Below are positions 47,406-60,458 of a stretch of DNA of 64,000 bases, piece by piece. The DNA is from Paulownia fortunei. Its lineage: Eukaryota; Streptophyta; Magnoliopsida; Lamiales; Paulowniaceae. A program made the position numbers and the translations under genes. Position 1 is the first letter of the stretch. Every line of letters begins with the position of its first letter. Location of the stretch: NCBI GenBank assembly GCA_019321725.1, contig CM033120.1:6019694-6083693 (forward strand), in the 5' to 3' direction. The notes below the pieces were generated by a model. It made no database searches. It was not told the origin of the DNA and was given only the letters and a program-made list of their open reading frames with translations.

Positions 47406-50274
47406 TGTAACACCCCCATTACTACACAACTATATATATAGTATAATTTAACATGATAGAGCCTGTGGCATACATTATTATTATTATTATTTTTCTGCAA
47501 CATATTAATAAATAATAAATATTTTCCCACTCACAGACTAATATATATACCTGCAGATGACCCATAACAATCATAATATTTATATATCCGTGTTCAGAAA
47601 AATTATAAAAGTAACACATTGTACAAATCCCAAAACGTAATACAATAGACTACAAAATCAAATAAGTTAACAATCAACCCAACAGGTCATCATCCATGTA
47701 CACTGATCCTCAGAACCTGTAGGAACCCCAACAGCTTGCCCAGTAAGTCCATGGTATCAAGTATCACCAGACTCACCTACAATGCATAAACTATATGAGC
47801 TAACGCTCAGCAAGTAAAGATTATGCATGTCAAAGAATAATCTACAATATCAAGTCATGCATCTCAAAATGTTATGCCCACAATGCAATTTTATGCATCA
47901 AATATTTCTCTCAAAATCATTTCTTTCTTGGGCCCCTGACCAACGCTACTATCCCATACACCGGAAAAGAGCTCTGCACATCGCCATAATCCAATGGCCA
48001 ATAATCATAAAAGCATGCAAATCCATGCACACTCATACGCATGCAAATCCATGCACGCGAACCTACAAATCCATGTATAAAACCATGCAAATCCATGCAT
48101 GCTTCGGTGCACTAGTAGTGGTCAGTAAAACATTTTTCTTTCTCAGAATCATGCCGTGCAATGCACGATTTATCACAATGCTTGTATATGATGTATGCAC
48201 GTGCCAATGCCCATGTATGTATGCTCAATGGACATGAATGACAGTTATGCATGCCCTCTACTACGCACATATGATCAATGGTATTACATATAAATCATAC
48301 ATTTACTATGTCTATGCATTGTAGTTGCACATGAATCTTTACTTACCTTTCACTTGGTTGGTGGCTTAGTCTAAATTTGTTTAGTATTCCTCTCCAACCT
48401 TAGATGTAAAATAGCCTGCAATATTACCCAACATCAAGCACCATTCCCAATTTGGCATGTTGAAAACACAAAATCTCATACTAGACCTTAAACACCAAGC
48501 TATAAGCTAACAATCAAGCTTTCACAAACTAGAACCCAATATGGCCCCTCAAATACCTCAATTTCTCATCTTAAATACATGCAAACATCATGTAATTCAA
48601 GTATTATAACTCTAATAGCATGTACCTAATTGTTAACACTCAATAGCAACATGTCTAGGTTGAAACATTCTAAATGATCAAATGTGGCAGATTCACATTT
48701 TCATATTTTCTTGCTGTCAAGTTTAGTTGCATGATAATTTTAACATCCCTAAACATATCCAATCACTCCCAAATTTTTACCACACTTAGATAACATGTAT
48801 ATAAATGTAACCATATCATATAATTGCTAAAAATCACGGATATATCTTTCCAAGTTCAGCTCTCTTCACGACATACTGAAACAAATTGTTTCCTACCGTG
48901 ACAGTTTTGCACACTTCATGACATTAATGGTTTTGGCACCATTAAGTATATTCAATCACTCCAACATTTTCACCATACTTAGATAACATATATAAGGAGA
49001 CAACCAGGTCATATTATTACCAAAAATAATGGATTTAGCTCCCTTAATTCAGTTTCCTTCACAGCACACCAAAACAGATTTTGCTATTTTGGCAGTTTGA
49101 GTGTTTCTCCAATATCATTCTCTATTTCAATTTCCAACTGATAAAACTTCATTAAAATACTCTTAAATCATATATAGTCATGTAAATGGTAATAATTATA
49201 GGTTTTATTCAACATACCATACACTTTTGAAGCCTAAAACACAAGAAAATAGTAAGATGACAGTTTCTGCCACAAGTATTTCCTATTAAGTGTTTGTCAT
49301 CCAAAACCCTTTCTTTGTGCACCAAAGTCTAACTAAAAACTTCCTAACACTTTTATAAGAGATATTGAAAGCTTAATAAACAATAAAACCATTCCTAATA
49401 ATCTGAAAACTAAAGGCAAAACCGTAGATAAGTGTTACCTATGCAGATTTTGAGGCTAACTTGATGGTAATCACTTCTTCTTTGCTTTTCTTGCTTTTAT
49501 TTCAACTTGGAATCAATTTAGATCACTTGGAGACCTTAAGGTGTGTGTTTGGAAGATGAAAATGGCTGAAATGAGGGTCTGGTCATTGCTTAAGGGTGAA
49601 GGGTTTGAGGTGTTAGCTTGAGATGTTAGCTTAAGCTTAATAAGAAAGCATGAGGTGGCAAGTAAATGGCAAATCTGATTTTCTCCCTTATCTTGCAGCC
49701 CTAATCTTGTGTGTCTCATCTATTTTTATTTGGTTGCAACCTATCTTAATCACCATTCATTCCCATAGGTAATTCCTATGTCCGTTCATTCGATCTCCAA
49801 ACCGATTCGCATCCGATTCTTAAAGAATTATCTAGTTTGCATTTCTAAAATCATATGCACGTAAGGGCCTTGTAATATGACACTTAAATCATATTATATC
49901 ATGTCCAATATCCCAAGTATGCTAATTTACAAATATATACTTTTGAAATAACTTGATCAAATCAAATTAAACCGTATAAGGTTACTAGTAACACTTTTAG
50001 CATTTCCAAAATTATAACCTATATATCCCATCTATATCTAATATTGATCCACCTCATTTTCTTCTTATTTCAATATAAACTCAACTACTTAGATTAGGAA
50101 ATTCAATAACTAATACCGTGCAAGAGCTTCAGAATTAAGTTTAAGATTCAAGAATGTCGTATAAAATGAAATAAAATATGCATTGTCAATAGAAATGCAA
50201 TTAGCATATAAAATTAACACGTAATGCATGAATCATATTTGGCCATGTGAGTAGTAAGAGGATCGGGTATCACA
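47406..50274 (-). mobile_element. Chromovirus-type solo LTR 1 in the Gypsy-A LTR
   Basis: 2869 bp, from TGTAACACCCCC to GGGTATCACA. It is very similar to 51769-54652. Flanks are CACTC (47401-47405) and CCATG (50275-50279), so no target duplication is preserved. It contains four copies of an ATGCAAATCCATG-like motif (48013-48105). Confidence 0.88.
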
Positions 50275-51768
50275 CCATGCTCACCTACAATGCATGAACT
50301 ACATGAGATCACGCTCAGTAGGTAAAAATCATGCATGACAAGAGTATGATATAAAATCTCATGCAACTCATCTCTAAGATATAATACTATAAATGTGTTA
50401 AATTTGAGTACTCATAAATCAAAGAGTTTTTATTAAAAAATATTTTATTTTATTGGGCCCTTAGCCAATTTACTATGCACTGGATAGATCTCTACACAAT
50501 ATCAATAATCAAATGGCCATAAACAAATTGACTCAGTCTAGGGGCTATCTCTTGGGACCACTAGAGGTCTACCCCCTGTCTTTTCCTGTGATCCTCCAGA
50601 AGTCTTCCCACCGATGGAATCAATAATGGCACAATCAAGTGGTCCACCCTCTCGTGACCACTAGAGGCACACCTCCTGTCAGCCGCTATGATCCTCCGAG
50701 AAGTAACACTTGCACCACCCCAAAATATCACATAAGCATGCCTCACATGCCTCGGTACACTAGTAGTGGCCAACTAAAACATTTTTTTTTTCTGAAAATC
50801 ATTTCTCAAATTATATTATGCATGCAAGAATTATTATAACTCTAATAACACGTATCTAATTGTTAACACTCAATAGCAACATGTGTAGGTTGAAACATGC
50901 TAAGTTATCAAATGAGACAAATTCATATTTTCATATTTTCTTGCTGTCCAATTTAGTTGCATGATAATTTTGACATTTCTAAACATATCCAATCACTCTC
51001 AAATTTTTACCACACTTAGCTAACATGCAAAGCAATGTAATCAAATTTTATAATTTCCTAAAATCACTGATTTACCTCAGCAAAACCAACCTACTTATTA
51101 CAACACAAAAATTGTAAGTTCTCCCATGACAGTTTTGAGTGTCTCTGTAAATATCAAACCATATTTCAATTTATAACCTCTCCAAACTTACATACATCAC
51201 CTAAAATCATATATAAACACATATATGGTAAAATATATAGGTTTTAATCAATTTATTATACATATATAAAGCTTTAAAAACAAAAACTAGCAAGTATACA
51301 GTTTCTATCTCTAGTGATTTCTATTACGATTTTGCAACTAAAAATCCCTCTTTTGTGAATTATAAGACCATAGATAACATCCTAACATGATTATAAAAAA
51401 TAATAGAATCTTTAAAAATCATAAACCCTTAAACAATTCAATAACTTAAATTAAAAATATGAGTTAAGCTCACCTATGCACAAATTTAAACTTCTACTTG
51501 CTCCTCCTTACTTTCCTTTGCTTCCTTCAGTTTTTTCTTTACATGTAATCAATTGAGTGAAACTTCTAAAATTCAATATGGAGGTTTGGGAGGTGAAATA
51601 GCTCAGAAAATAGTTTTTGGTTGTGGTTCAAGGATAAAAATGAAGAAAGGTTGATGTGGTAGCTTAAGTTGGCAAAGGTTGAAGTGTCAAATGGTGGTTC
51701 AAATATGACATTATTCACACCTTATACAACTTTAATCTAGTGTTTCTCAATATTTATTTATCTATTTA
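50275..51768 (-). repeat. Gypsy-A LTR, piece 2
   Basis: Continues the Gypsy-A LTR from CCATGCTCACCTACAATGC, which is collinear with positions just after 47770 in solo LTR 1. It is not a retroelement internal region, despite lying between two similar LTRs. Confidence 0.82.
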
Positions 51769-54652
51769 TGTAACACCCCCATTATTACACAACTAGATAT
51801 ATATTATAATTTGACATGATAGAACCTGTGTTCATGCATGGAATATATATTTCTTTTTTTTACACTTTAAGAAAAGATAAATCACTTCTTACATGCACAA
51901 CCCTGTTTAAAATACTTTATAACACATGTCATGTATATAGCAGGATCGGTATTTATATAAAATTTCAACACCCACAACGACCCAATATTTATATACTTAT
52001 TTACAGTAAAGTTTTAAAAGCGAAATATAGTACCAGTCTAAAAATATAATACAACAGACTCAAAATATAACAAGCCAACAAGATAGCCCAACATGTCGTC
52101 ATCCATGTACACACTCTCTCAGACACCTGCACGAGCTCCAACCGCCGCCCAGCCAATAAAAGATGCTTCAAGTATCGTCGTACTCACCTACAATGCATAA
52201 ACTATATGAGCTAATGCTCAGCAAGTAAAGATTATGCATGTTAAAGAACAATCCACAATATCAAGTCATGCAACTCAAAATGCTATGCTCATAATGCAAT
52301 TTTATGCATCAAAATATATCTCTCAAAATCATTTCTTTCTTGGGCCCCTGACCAACACTACTATCCCATGCACCGGAAAAGAGCTCTATACACCGCCATA
52401 ATCTAATGACCAATAATCATATAAGCATGCAAATCCATGCATACTCATACGCATGCAAATCCATGCACATGAACCTGCAAATCCATGCATGCTTCGGTGC
52501 ACTAGTAGTGGTCAGCAAAACATTGTCCTTTCTCTGAATCATGCCGTGCAAATGCAAGATTTATCACAATGCTCGTATATGATGCATGAACGTGCTAATG
52601 ACAATGCCCATGTATGTATACTCAATTGAGAGCCCTCTACTATGCATTTATGATTTATGATATTACATATAATTCACACATCTACTATGTCTATGCATTG
52701 TAGTTGCAAATGAATCTTTACTTACCTTTCACTTGGTTGGTGGCTTAGTCTAAATTTGTTTAGTATTCCTATCCAACCTTAGATGTAAAATAGCCTGTAA
52801 TATTACCCAACATCAAGCACCATTCCCAATTTGGCAAGTTGAAAGCACAAAATCTCATACTAGACCTTAAACACCAAGCTATAAGCTAACAATCAAGCTT
52901 TCATAAACTAGAACCCAATATAGCCCCTCAAATACCTCAATTTCTCATCTTAAATGCATGCAAACATCATGTAATTGAAGTATTATAACTCTAATAGCAT
53001 GTACCTAATTGTTAACACTCAATAGCAACATATCAAAGTTGAAACATGCTAAGTGATCAAATGTGGCAGATTCACATTTTCATATTTTCTTGCTGTCAAG
53101 TTTAGTTGCATGATAATTTTAACATCCCTAAGCATATCCAATCACTCCCAAATTTTTACCACACTTAGATAACATGTATATAAATGTAACCATATCATAT
53201 AATTGCTAAAAATCATGGATATAGCTTCCCAAGATCAGCTCTCTTCACAACATACTGAAACAGATTATTTCCTACCGTGACAGTTTTGCACACTTCATGA
53301 CGTTAATGGTTTTGGCACCATTAAGTATATTCAATCACTCCAACATTTTCATCATACTTAGATAACATATATAAGGAGACAACCAGGTCATATTATTACC
53401 AAAAATAATGTATTTAGCTCCCTTAATTCAGTTTCCTTCACAGCACACCAAAACAGATTTTGCTATTTTGGCAGTTTGAGTGTTTCTCCAATATCATTCT
53501 CTATTTCAATTTCCAACTAATAAAACTTCATTCCAATACTCTTAAATCATATATGGTCATGTAAATGGTAATAATTATAGGTTTTATTCAACATACCATA
53601 CACTTTTGAAGCCTAAAACACAAGAAAACAGTAAGATGACAGTTTCTGCCACAAGTATTTCCTATTAAGTGTTTGTGATCAAAAACCCTTTATTTGTGCA
53701 CCAAAGTCTAACTAAAAACTTCCTAACACTTTTATAAGAGATATTGAAAGCTTAATAAACCATAAAACCATTCATAATAATCTGAAAATCAAAGGCAAAA
53801 TCGTAGATAAGTGTTACCTATGCAGATTTTGAGGCTAACTTGATGGTAATCACTTCTTCTTTGCTTTTCTTGCTTTTATTTCAACTTGGAATCATTTTGG
53901 ATCAGTTGGAGACCTTAAGGTGTGTGTTTGAAAGATGAAAATGGCTGAAATGAGGGTCTGGTCATTGCTTAAGGGTGAAGGGTTTGAGGTGTTAGCTTGA
54001 GATGTTAGCTTAAGCTTAATAAGAAAGCATGAGGTGGCAAGTAAATGGCAAATCTGATTTTCTCCCTTATCTTGCAGCCCTAATCTTGTGTGTCTCACCT
54101 ATTTTTATTTGGTTGCAACCTATCTTAGTCACCATTCATTCCCATAGTTATTTCCTATGTCCGTTCATTCGATCTCCAAACCGATTCACATCCGATTCTT
54201 AACGAAATATCAAGTTTGCATTTCTAAAATCATATGCATATATGGGCCTTGTAATAGGACACTTAAATCACATTATATCATGTCTAATATCCCAAGTATG
54301 TTAATTTACAAATATATACTTTTGAAATAACTTGATCAAATCAAATTAAACCGTATAAGCTTACTAGTAACACTTTTAACACTTCCAAAATTATAACCTA
54401 TATATCCATCTATATCTAATATTGATCCACCTCATTTTCTTCTTATTTCAATATAAAATCAACTACTTAGATTAGAAAATTCAATAACTAATACCGTGCA
54501 AGAACTTTAGAATTTAGTTTAATATTCAAGAATGTCGTATAAAATGAAATAAATTATGCAATGTCAATAGAAAAGCAAATAGCATATAAAATTAACACGT
54601 AATGCATGAATCATATTTGGCCATGTGAGTAGCAAGAGGCTCGGGTATCACA
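51769..54652 (-). mobile_element. Chromovirus-type solo LTR 2 in the Gypsy-A LTR
   Basis: 2884 bp, from TGTAACACCCCC to GGGTATCACA, with a perfect 5-bp target duplication ATTTA (51764-51768 and 54653-54657). It has three copies of the ATGCAAATCCATG-like motif. No internal region. Confidence 0.93.
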
Positions 54653-54657
54653 ATTTA

Positions 54658-54803
54658 CAACCTATTTTAATTGTCGTATGATCAGATAATAAATATTTTC
54701 CCTAATTTGTTAACTATTCATTCAGTCTCTAAATCTTGTTGACACTCGATTCTTAAATGATTGTATAGTTTGCATTTCTAAAATCATATACACATATAAA
54801 CCT
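54658..54803 (-). repeat. Gypsy-A LTR, piece 3
   Basis: Collinear with the related LTRs through TTTGCATTTCTAAAATCAT. It breaks at about AAACCT where the Athila-like LTR begins; the LTR resumes at 59311 with TAATATGACACTTAAATCAT. Confidence 0.85.
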
Positions 54804-56344
54804 TGTAAATAAGTTAGTTTTATACCAACAATTCATATACCTTTTGATTAAAATTTGATTTGTTTTCAAGTATTTTTGTTACTTTTTATGCATTTAGTAT
54901 GAAATCTTGTAGGTAATGGCAAAAGGAGAAGAAAATGGAAAAAAACCAAAAACTTGGTTGAAATGTTGAAGAATCCGAATTGTGGTGCGACTGTTGGCAG
55001 TTTTTATATTTCAATCATAACTCTTCGCAAAAATATCATTTTGATTTTATTCTTGAACTAATACAAAGATAAGATATACATCTACAACTTTTATGTTTTT
55101 CACAAAATCTAATTCTGTTGATATCAATTAGAAAAATCGAGTTCAAAATTCAGCACTGGGCTGAAATGTTTTAGAATGACACATCTTGGTATTTCTAGCA
55201 TAACTTTCTCCAAAGAAGTCATATTTAGTTGATTCAAGTTCCACTAGAAAGCCAAGACATATAAATACAATTCATAGAAAGACATCATAAAGCTATGGCA
55301 TAAAAGGTGGTGAAACACCAGTTGAAAGAGGCTACAAGTGCTACAAAAATTGATTCTGGACAGCGAGTACAGCGCCTAGGCGCTGCACACACTATTTTGG
55401 AGGGCGGACAAGTAAGGTCAAAATGGGCATTTTCCTCTCCTTAGGGCATTTCCCATCTATTTTGATGGATTCCAAGAGACTCCAAATCAGAGTTTTTGGA
55501 AAGAGATGAGTGGGGAGAAGCCAAGAGAAAAGAAAGAACAATGAGACTTGAAGTGAAGAAGACTATTCTTAGAGACAAGCCATTCTTGGAGACAAGGTGA
55601 GCTTCAACCATTATTTCCACTTCACAAATTGGTGAACAATTTCCATATTCTTTTTTATGTATTTCTTGAAGTTATATTCATACATGATGAACTAAACATT
55701 TCTTTCTAGAGGATGATGTAACCTTATTTGATCCTATGTTTTGAATTTCAAACAATATTAGTTCAAGTTATTCATCTTGTTTGTGTTATCTTATTTAGTA
55801 TTGCATCTTGATTATTTGGCCATTAATTGAGAGTATTTGATGTATGAGATTCGATACTCAAGAGAGGGAAGATTATACATGATCATAGGGATAACACAAC
55901 CTAGGAATCATAGAGTTGAGAAGCTTATGAAACCTTTCAAGTTTTGAAAAAAAATCATTGAACTTTTGTAGAGTTTTACTCTTGAATTTTTATAAAAATA
56001 TCAAAATCCATGTTAGAACTCATAGTCAATTTGGCACTTGCAAGAGGGAATTGATGAGCTTAGGAATTCTTAACTTACATGCATTGTTAACTTGAATTAG
56101 TATATTTTGGAAGGAAGAACAAAGATAATAATTAGGTGAGTCATTCCTCTAGAATTTCTTTACATTTTTATCTTACTTTGTTTACCAATCATCACTTAAT
56201 TTTTTAGATAAAATTAGGACTATTTGAACTATGGTACTTAATGTAATTTTTTAGTACAATCCTTGTGGATATGATACTCAATTCATCATTGTATTAAAAA
56301 CTTGACACCGTGCACTTGTGATTTGCGATAAAATTCCACGAACA
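54804..56344 (+). repeat. 5' LTR of the Athila-like element
   Basis: 1541 bp, from TGTAAATAAGTTAG to CCACGAACA. It is the reverse-oriented relative of 35082-37301 and has one AGCGCCTAGGCGCT palindrome at 55371-55384. Confidence 0.82.
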
Positions 56345-56350
56345 AGTTTT

Positions 56351-56368
56351 TAGCACCATTATCGGGGA
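56351..56368 (+). promoter_or_regulatory. Primer-binding site, tRNA-Asp type, decayed
   Basis: TAGCACCATTATCGGGGA, six bases after the LTR. It matches the tRNA-Asp complement TGGCGCCGTTGCCGGGGA at 13 of 18, with transitions only. Confidence 0.82.
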
Positions 56369-56516
56369 TTATTTTATCATAATTGCATTACTATTATAAT
56401 GACTTAGTCTTGATTTTAGTTTAGATTATTTTTATTTTCTTCCCATATTTTGATATGGTCTTGCTTTGTATTGGGTTATATGTATTTGTCTGCATAAGGT
56501 TAGGAATCTTGAGGCG

Positions 56517-57456
56517 ATGGCTACTAATAGCCATCAATGGCCTTTCAAGAGGTCTTCTATTGTAAAGGTTGCTGGTGTTTTTTAGGTAGATCCGTTTACA
56601 CAATTAACTGCACAAATTTCTTTTCTTTCTAATCAATTTGGAGCTTGGACTTTTAATAGAGCTTCTCAACGAATAGATTCCGTAGCATCCACTAGCACGT
56701 CATTTATGGAAACTAAAAGTAAGAAAAAGGCATCATTAGAGGAGTTTCTATGCACTTTCATTGGTGAAATAAGAGTCCGATTGAATAAGAATGAAGTAAA
56801 GATAGACAACATTGAAACTCAATTGGGGTATTTAGCTTCAAGTTTAGGAGCTCAAATGAATTCAATAGAAAATCAAATTGGACAGCTTGCTACTGAAATA
56901 AATGCTCAAAAAACATAAAGAAAACTTTCCAAGTGAAATGGAAATCAATCCAAGGGAGCATTGTAAAGCCATCCAACAACAACAAATCGAGGAGTGCGAA
57001 ACTCTTAAAAAGTGCAATGTCATCTTGCAAGAGAAGCCACCTCAAGTCCTAACCAATTCAGGGAGTTTCATTATTCCTTATTTAATTGGATACTCTACTT
57101 GTGAAATAGCATTATGTGATCTACATGCAAGCACTAATTCAGTTTCATTGTTTAATTTCAAAAAGCATGCACTAGATGAAACAAGGCCTACTAGGGTGAC
57201 TTGAGATATGCTTGGCAGTGGTGACCAATTCTTGTGCTCTACAGATTTTTTCATTTTTAATATGGAAAAAGATAGGTACATCTTCATCATGTTTGGAAGA
57301 TTATCTGCAGTAATAGGGGATACACTTATTGATGTCCAAAAGGCCCTTGATGCTGCTCCGGATCATCCTAGCCTTGCCTATCTGGAAGGATCACCTACAC
57401 TCTTAGAGCACACAAATATGTGGCATGATAAACAATTATTTTTAGATCTGGGATGA
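56517..57456 (+). pseudogene. Gag C-terminal and protease remnant of the Athila-like element
   Basis: Starts at the ATG at 56517 with MATNSHQWPFKRSS, a sequence normally found in the middle of Athila gag, so the capsid part is missing. It continues to ENQIGQLATEINAQK, shifts frame in an A run near 56910, then reads KENFPSEMEINP. The protease has GSFIIPYLIG, CDLHAS in place of the usual CDLGAS active-site region, and LIDVQKA. It ends at a stop near 57456. Confidence 0.82.
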
Positions 57457-59310
57457 GTAAAGAAGACAGTTTAGATAAAGACTTTAAATCAAGTGCTTCA
57501 TAGGAGGCAACCCAAGCCCTTTTTTTTTCTTTTTTTAAAAATAATTTCTTAGTTAGTTTATTAAATATATTCATTTTCTATATTTAAGCATGTTTAGCTA
57601 TTATGTTTCTGTGTTAGTTTCTTAGTTTGTTTAGCTAACATGTTTGGCGATTCATTTCTTAATTTGTGTTCTCACTTTCGTTGCTTTAATCCATATGCTT
57701 TCATGCTTTCTTTTCTTATGTAAACGGATGTCTCTTTGGTGATATGTGTGGATCTCTTATGAACTCCGAGTGCATCATCTATTGGAAAGGGGGGTTTCTT
57801 ATTTCCACCTCTTATGTGCTTCAATTCTTTAAATGTTGAGGACAATGTTAACTTTAAAGTTGGGGGTGGAATTTATAGTTTGTATTTTTGAACTTTATGT
57901 GAAAAATTGAGCTAATTTTTTTTATTTGAATTACCTATGTTGAGTGATGAGAGTCCAAGAGCAAGCATGCTTTGTTGACAAACTTAGTTGTGTTCATGCT
58001 TCGTGATTGAATGAATAACTTAATTACCAAGATTGTCTATGATGATACTAATTGATATTGTATAGAGTTTTTAGAGGAAAGAAATATTACTAGTCTTGTG
58101 ACATGGTGATTCATGTGTGTATTTAATCCTTGTCATGAATGATGAATTTTCACTGAGCACGTAGTGTCAAAATCTTGTGAATTACATGCTTCTTGGTGTT
58201 GGATTTTGCTTCCAAAGAGTTGTATTAGTCATTTTGTGGTATTCTAGAACTTGCTTGATTACTCTTTGAGGCAAAATTCTAGATAACTACAAACTGGAAA
58301 ATGATTTAGGCCATCTTGACTTGTTTGTGCCTTTCAAGGCTACCATGATCACACTTTTATTCACTAGTTACCCCTTTGAGCTCTTTTTCAAAAAATGGAA
58401 TGTGCAATGCATATGAATGACCACCATTCGACTTCATTTCTTGAAGCTCACTATACCTACTCTTTATAGCCCAAAAAATAAATGATTGTCCCTAAGAGAG
58501 CTTAAGGTGTGGCATTTTGTGCACAATTTTATCAAAGGAACATATGGAGACATGTTAAGGGCGTGAGTGAATGTATTTAGGAGTATGAGCAAGGCAAATA
58601 TGCAAAAAAAATAAATCACAACTCATGTTGATGAAAAGAAATAAGTTTGGGGGTTGTGGAAGCAAAGAAACAAGAAGTAAAGAAATAAGTTTGGGGGTTG
58701 TGAAAGCAAAGAAACAAGAAATGAAACATTGGGATTCTTGAAAAAAAAGAAGAAAAAAATAAAAAATAAAAATTGTGAAAAAATAAATAAAAGAAAAGCA
58801 TGAATCTTAAAAAAATTAGGAAAGAGAAAAGAAAGGAGGAGAGTGAGATTCTATGTGCAATGCTTTATGCTCTCTTACGTTATTTACCCCTATCTTTTTT
58901 TGTAAGCTAACACCTAAGCCTTACGTTACAAGCTAATTGAAGTCCTTTGACCCAAGTTTGCAAGTGTCTATATTAGTGGAGAATGTGTATGAAAAGCAAG
59001 CCTATGGAACACCTAGAACTCCTTTTCTTAGATCATGCGAATCATTGGTTGTGAAATTCATACCTAAAATGCATGCATGGAACTTGAGCTTGACACTTCA
59101 CATACATGCGTTTTGAATTCATGATTACATTGATGAAGCACAAGTTTTGTAGTGTGATTCGACTAGCTTTGTGACTAACCTTTAGATTCATGTTCAATAA
59201 AGATTGATGAGACATTTGAATTGGTTGATCGAGTTTAGTAATTCATTATCAAAGTATGAGCCTATGATTGTTTGATTTTGAGTTTTCCTTGAGGACGAGC
59301 AAATCTTTAG
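57457..59310 (+). other. Non-coding tail of the Athila-like element
   Basis: Has the block AGGAGGCAACCCAAG (about 57502), a purine-rich AAAGTTGGGGGTGGA stretch near 57858, a 44-bp tandem repeat (58635-58721) and GAGGACGAGCAAA near 59291. No ORF of note. Confidence 0.65.
58635..58721 (+). repeat. 44-bp tandem repeat, two copies, with TTTGGGGGTTG core
   Basis: AAAGAAATAAGTTTGGGGGT starts at 58635 and again at 58679. The purine-rich core resembles a polypurine tract. Confidence 0.88.
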
Positions 59311-59685
59311 TAATATGACACTTAAATCATATTACATCATGTCCAATATCCCAAGTATGTTAATTCATTGATGTATACTTTTAAAACACCTTGATCTAAT
59401 TGAATTGAATCATATAAGCTTACTAGTAACAACTTTAACACTTCCAAAATTATAATATATAACCTATGAATATTAAGCAATCTATTCTTTTTTCTTATCT
59501 AAATATAGAATTACTTAATTAGGTTAGGATCTTAACTACTAACATCAAGTGATAGCATTAGAGGTATAACGACAAAGAATGCTATATAAGATGCCATGTA
59601 GATGTTAATGCAAATTAGCATATAAGTAACATGTAGTGCATGAATCATATTGGTCAACTGAGTAGTGTGAGGCTTGGGTATTACA
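59311..59685 (-). repeat. Gypsy-A LTR, piece 4 (5' end of the 3' LTR)
   Basis: Runs from TAATATGACACTTAAATC to GGCTTGGGTATTACA. The minus-strand start TGTAATACCC is directly preceded by a polypurine tract at 59686-59700 (minus AAGGAGGGGAAGA). Confidence 0.88.
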
Positions 59686-60458
59686 TCTTCCCCTCCTTAT
59701 TAAAATTTCATCCTCGAAATTTACTTATCGAAAGAGTTTTGGATACCTAACTTTCATATCATCTTCCCTTTCCAAGTAGCTTCTTCTGTCGATTGATTTC
59801 TACATAGTACTTTAACCAATGGGATCTTTTTATTTCTGAGTTGTTTTATTTCTCATAGAAGAATCTCTACAGGTGTTTCTTCATAACTCAAATCTACTTT
59901 CAACTCTATAAGTTCATTTTTCAAAATATGAGATGTATTTGCAATATATTTCCTCAACATGGATACATGAAATATATTGTGCACTTGAGATATTGATCCA
60001 GGTAGGTCGAGTTTGTAAGCAACATCCCCAATTTGTTTAATAATATAAAATGGACCAATATATCTAGGACTGAGCTTTCCTTTCTTTCCAAACTGCATAA
60101 TCCCCTTCATTGGAGATAACTTTAGAAATACTTGATCTCCTTCTGCAAATTCTAACATTCTTCTTCTTTGATTAGCATAACTTTTCTATTGGCTCTGGGC
60201 AGTCTGCATTCATTGACGAATTTGTGTCACAGCTTTTATCATTTCTCGAATCATATTTGCGCTCAAAAGCTTATTTTCACCAACCTTATCCTAATGAACT
60301 GGAGATCTATATTTTCTACCATATAATGCTTCATAAGGGGTCATTCCAATAATGGACTGATAGCTGTTATTATAAGAGAATTCCACGAAAGGTAAAAATT
60401 TGTTCAATTGACCATGAAAATCTAATGCACAAGCTCTAAGCATATCCTCTAATATTTG
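59686..60458 (-). pseudogene. Gypsy-A pol end: integrase C-terminus and chromodomain-like tail
   Basis: Read right to left: end of the integrase core (60450-60290, SYNNSY and YEALYGRKYRSPVH), then the C-terminal region 60158-59853 with GDQVFLKLSPMKG, LSPRYIGPFYIIKQIGDVAY and HNIFHVSMLRKYI. A stop is followed by the degenerate chromodomain-like tail VKVLCRNQSTEEATWKGE down to about 59715. Similar in order to Gypsy-B. Stops are present and the frame is interrupted at 60458 by Gypsy-B. Confidence 0.88.

Larger units (their letters stand above)
54804..59310 (+). mobile_element. Non-autonomous Athila-like Gypsy element without 3' LTR
   Basis: Plus orientation: LTR 54804-56344, tRNA-Asp-like primer site, a gag-C-terminus/protease remnant (56517-57456) and a 1.8-kb non-coding tail with purine-rich repeats. 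RT, RNase H and integrase are absent. The tail ends with CCTTGAGGACGAGCAAA near 59303, which in related elements lies just before the polypurine tract and 3' LTR, so the right LTR was lost. It sits inside Gypsy-A's LTR. Confidence 0.85.
47002..60458 (-). mobile_element. Gypsy-A: chromovirus-type element, 3' LTR and pol end, multiply interrupted
   Basis: Minus orientation. The 3' LTR is reassembled from 47002-47405, 50275-51768, 54658-54803 and 59311-59685, about 2.4 kb in total. The pieces line up in order with the uninterrupted relatives at 47406-50274 and 51769-54652. The polypurine tract and pol end follow at 59686-60458, where Gypsy-B is inserted. The rest lies beyond the window. The left flank TATTC (46997-47001) is the presumed target duplication copy. 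Confidence 0.85.

Noticed and set aside
49513..49719. 68-residue minus-strand ORF found almost identically at 53892-54098
   Set aside because: Both copies lie in sister solo LTRs, so conservation reflects recent duplication of the LTR, not selection for a protein. No domain is recognisable.
47406..54652. A single element with 2.9-kb LTRs and a 1.5-kb internal region
   Set aside because: The middle piece (50275-51768) is itself LTR sequence collinear with the older Gypsy-A LTR, and the right LTR has its own perfect ATTTA duplication. They are two separate solo LTRs.
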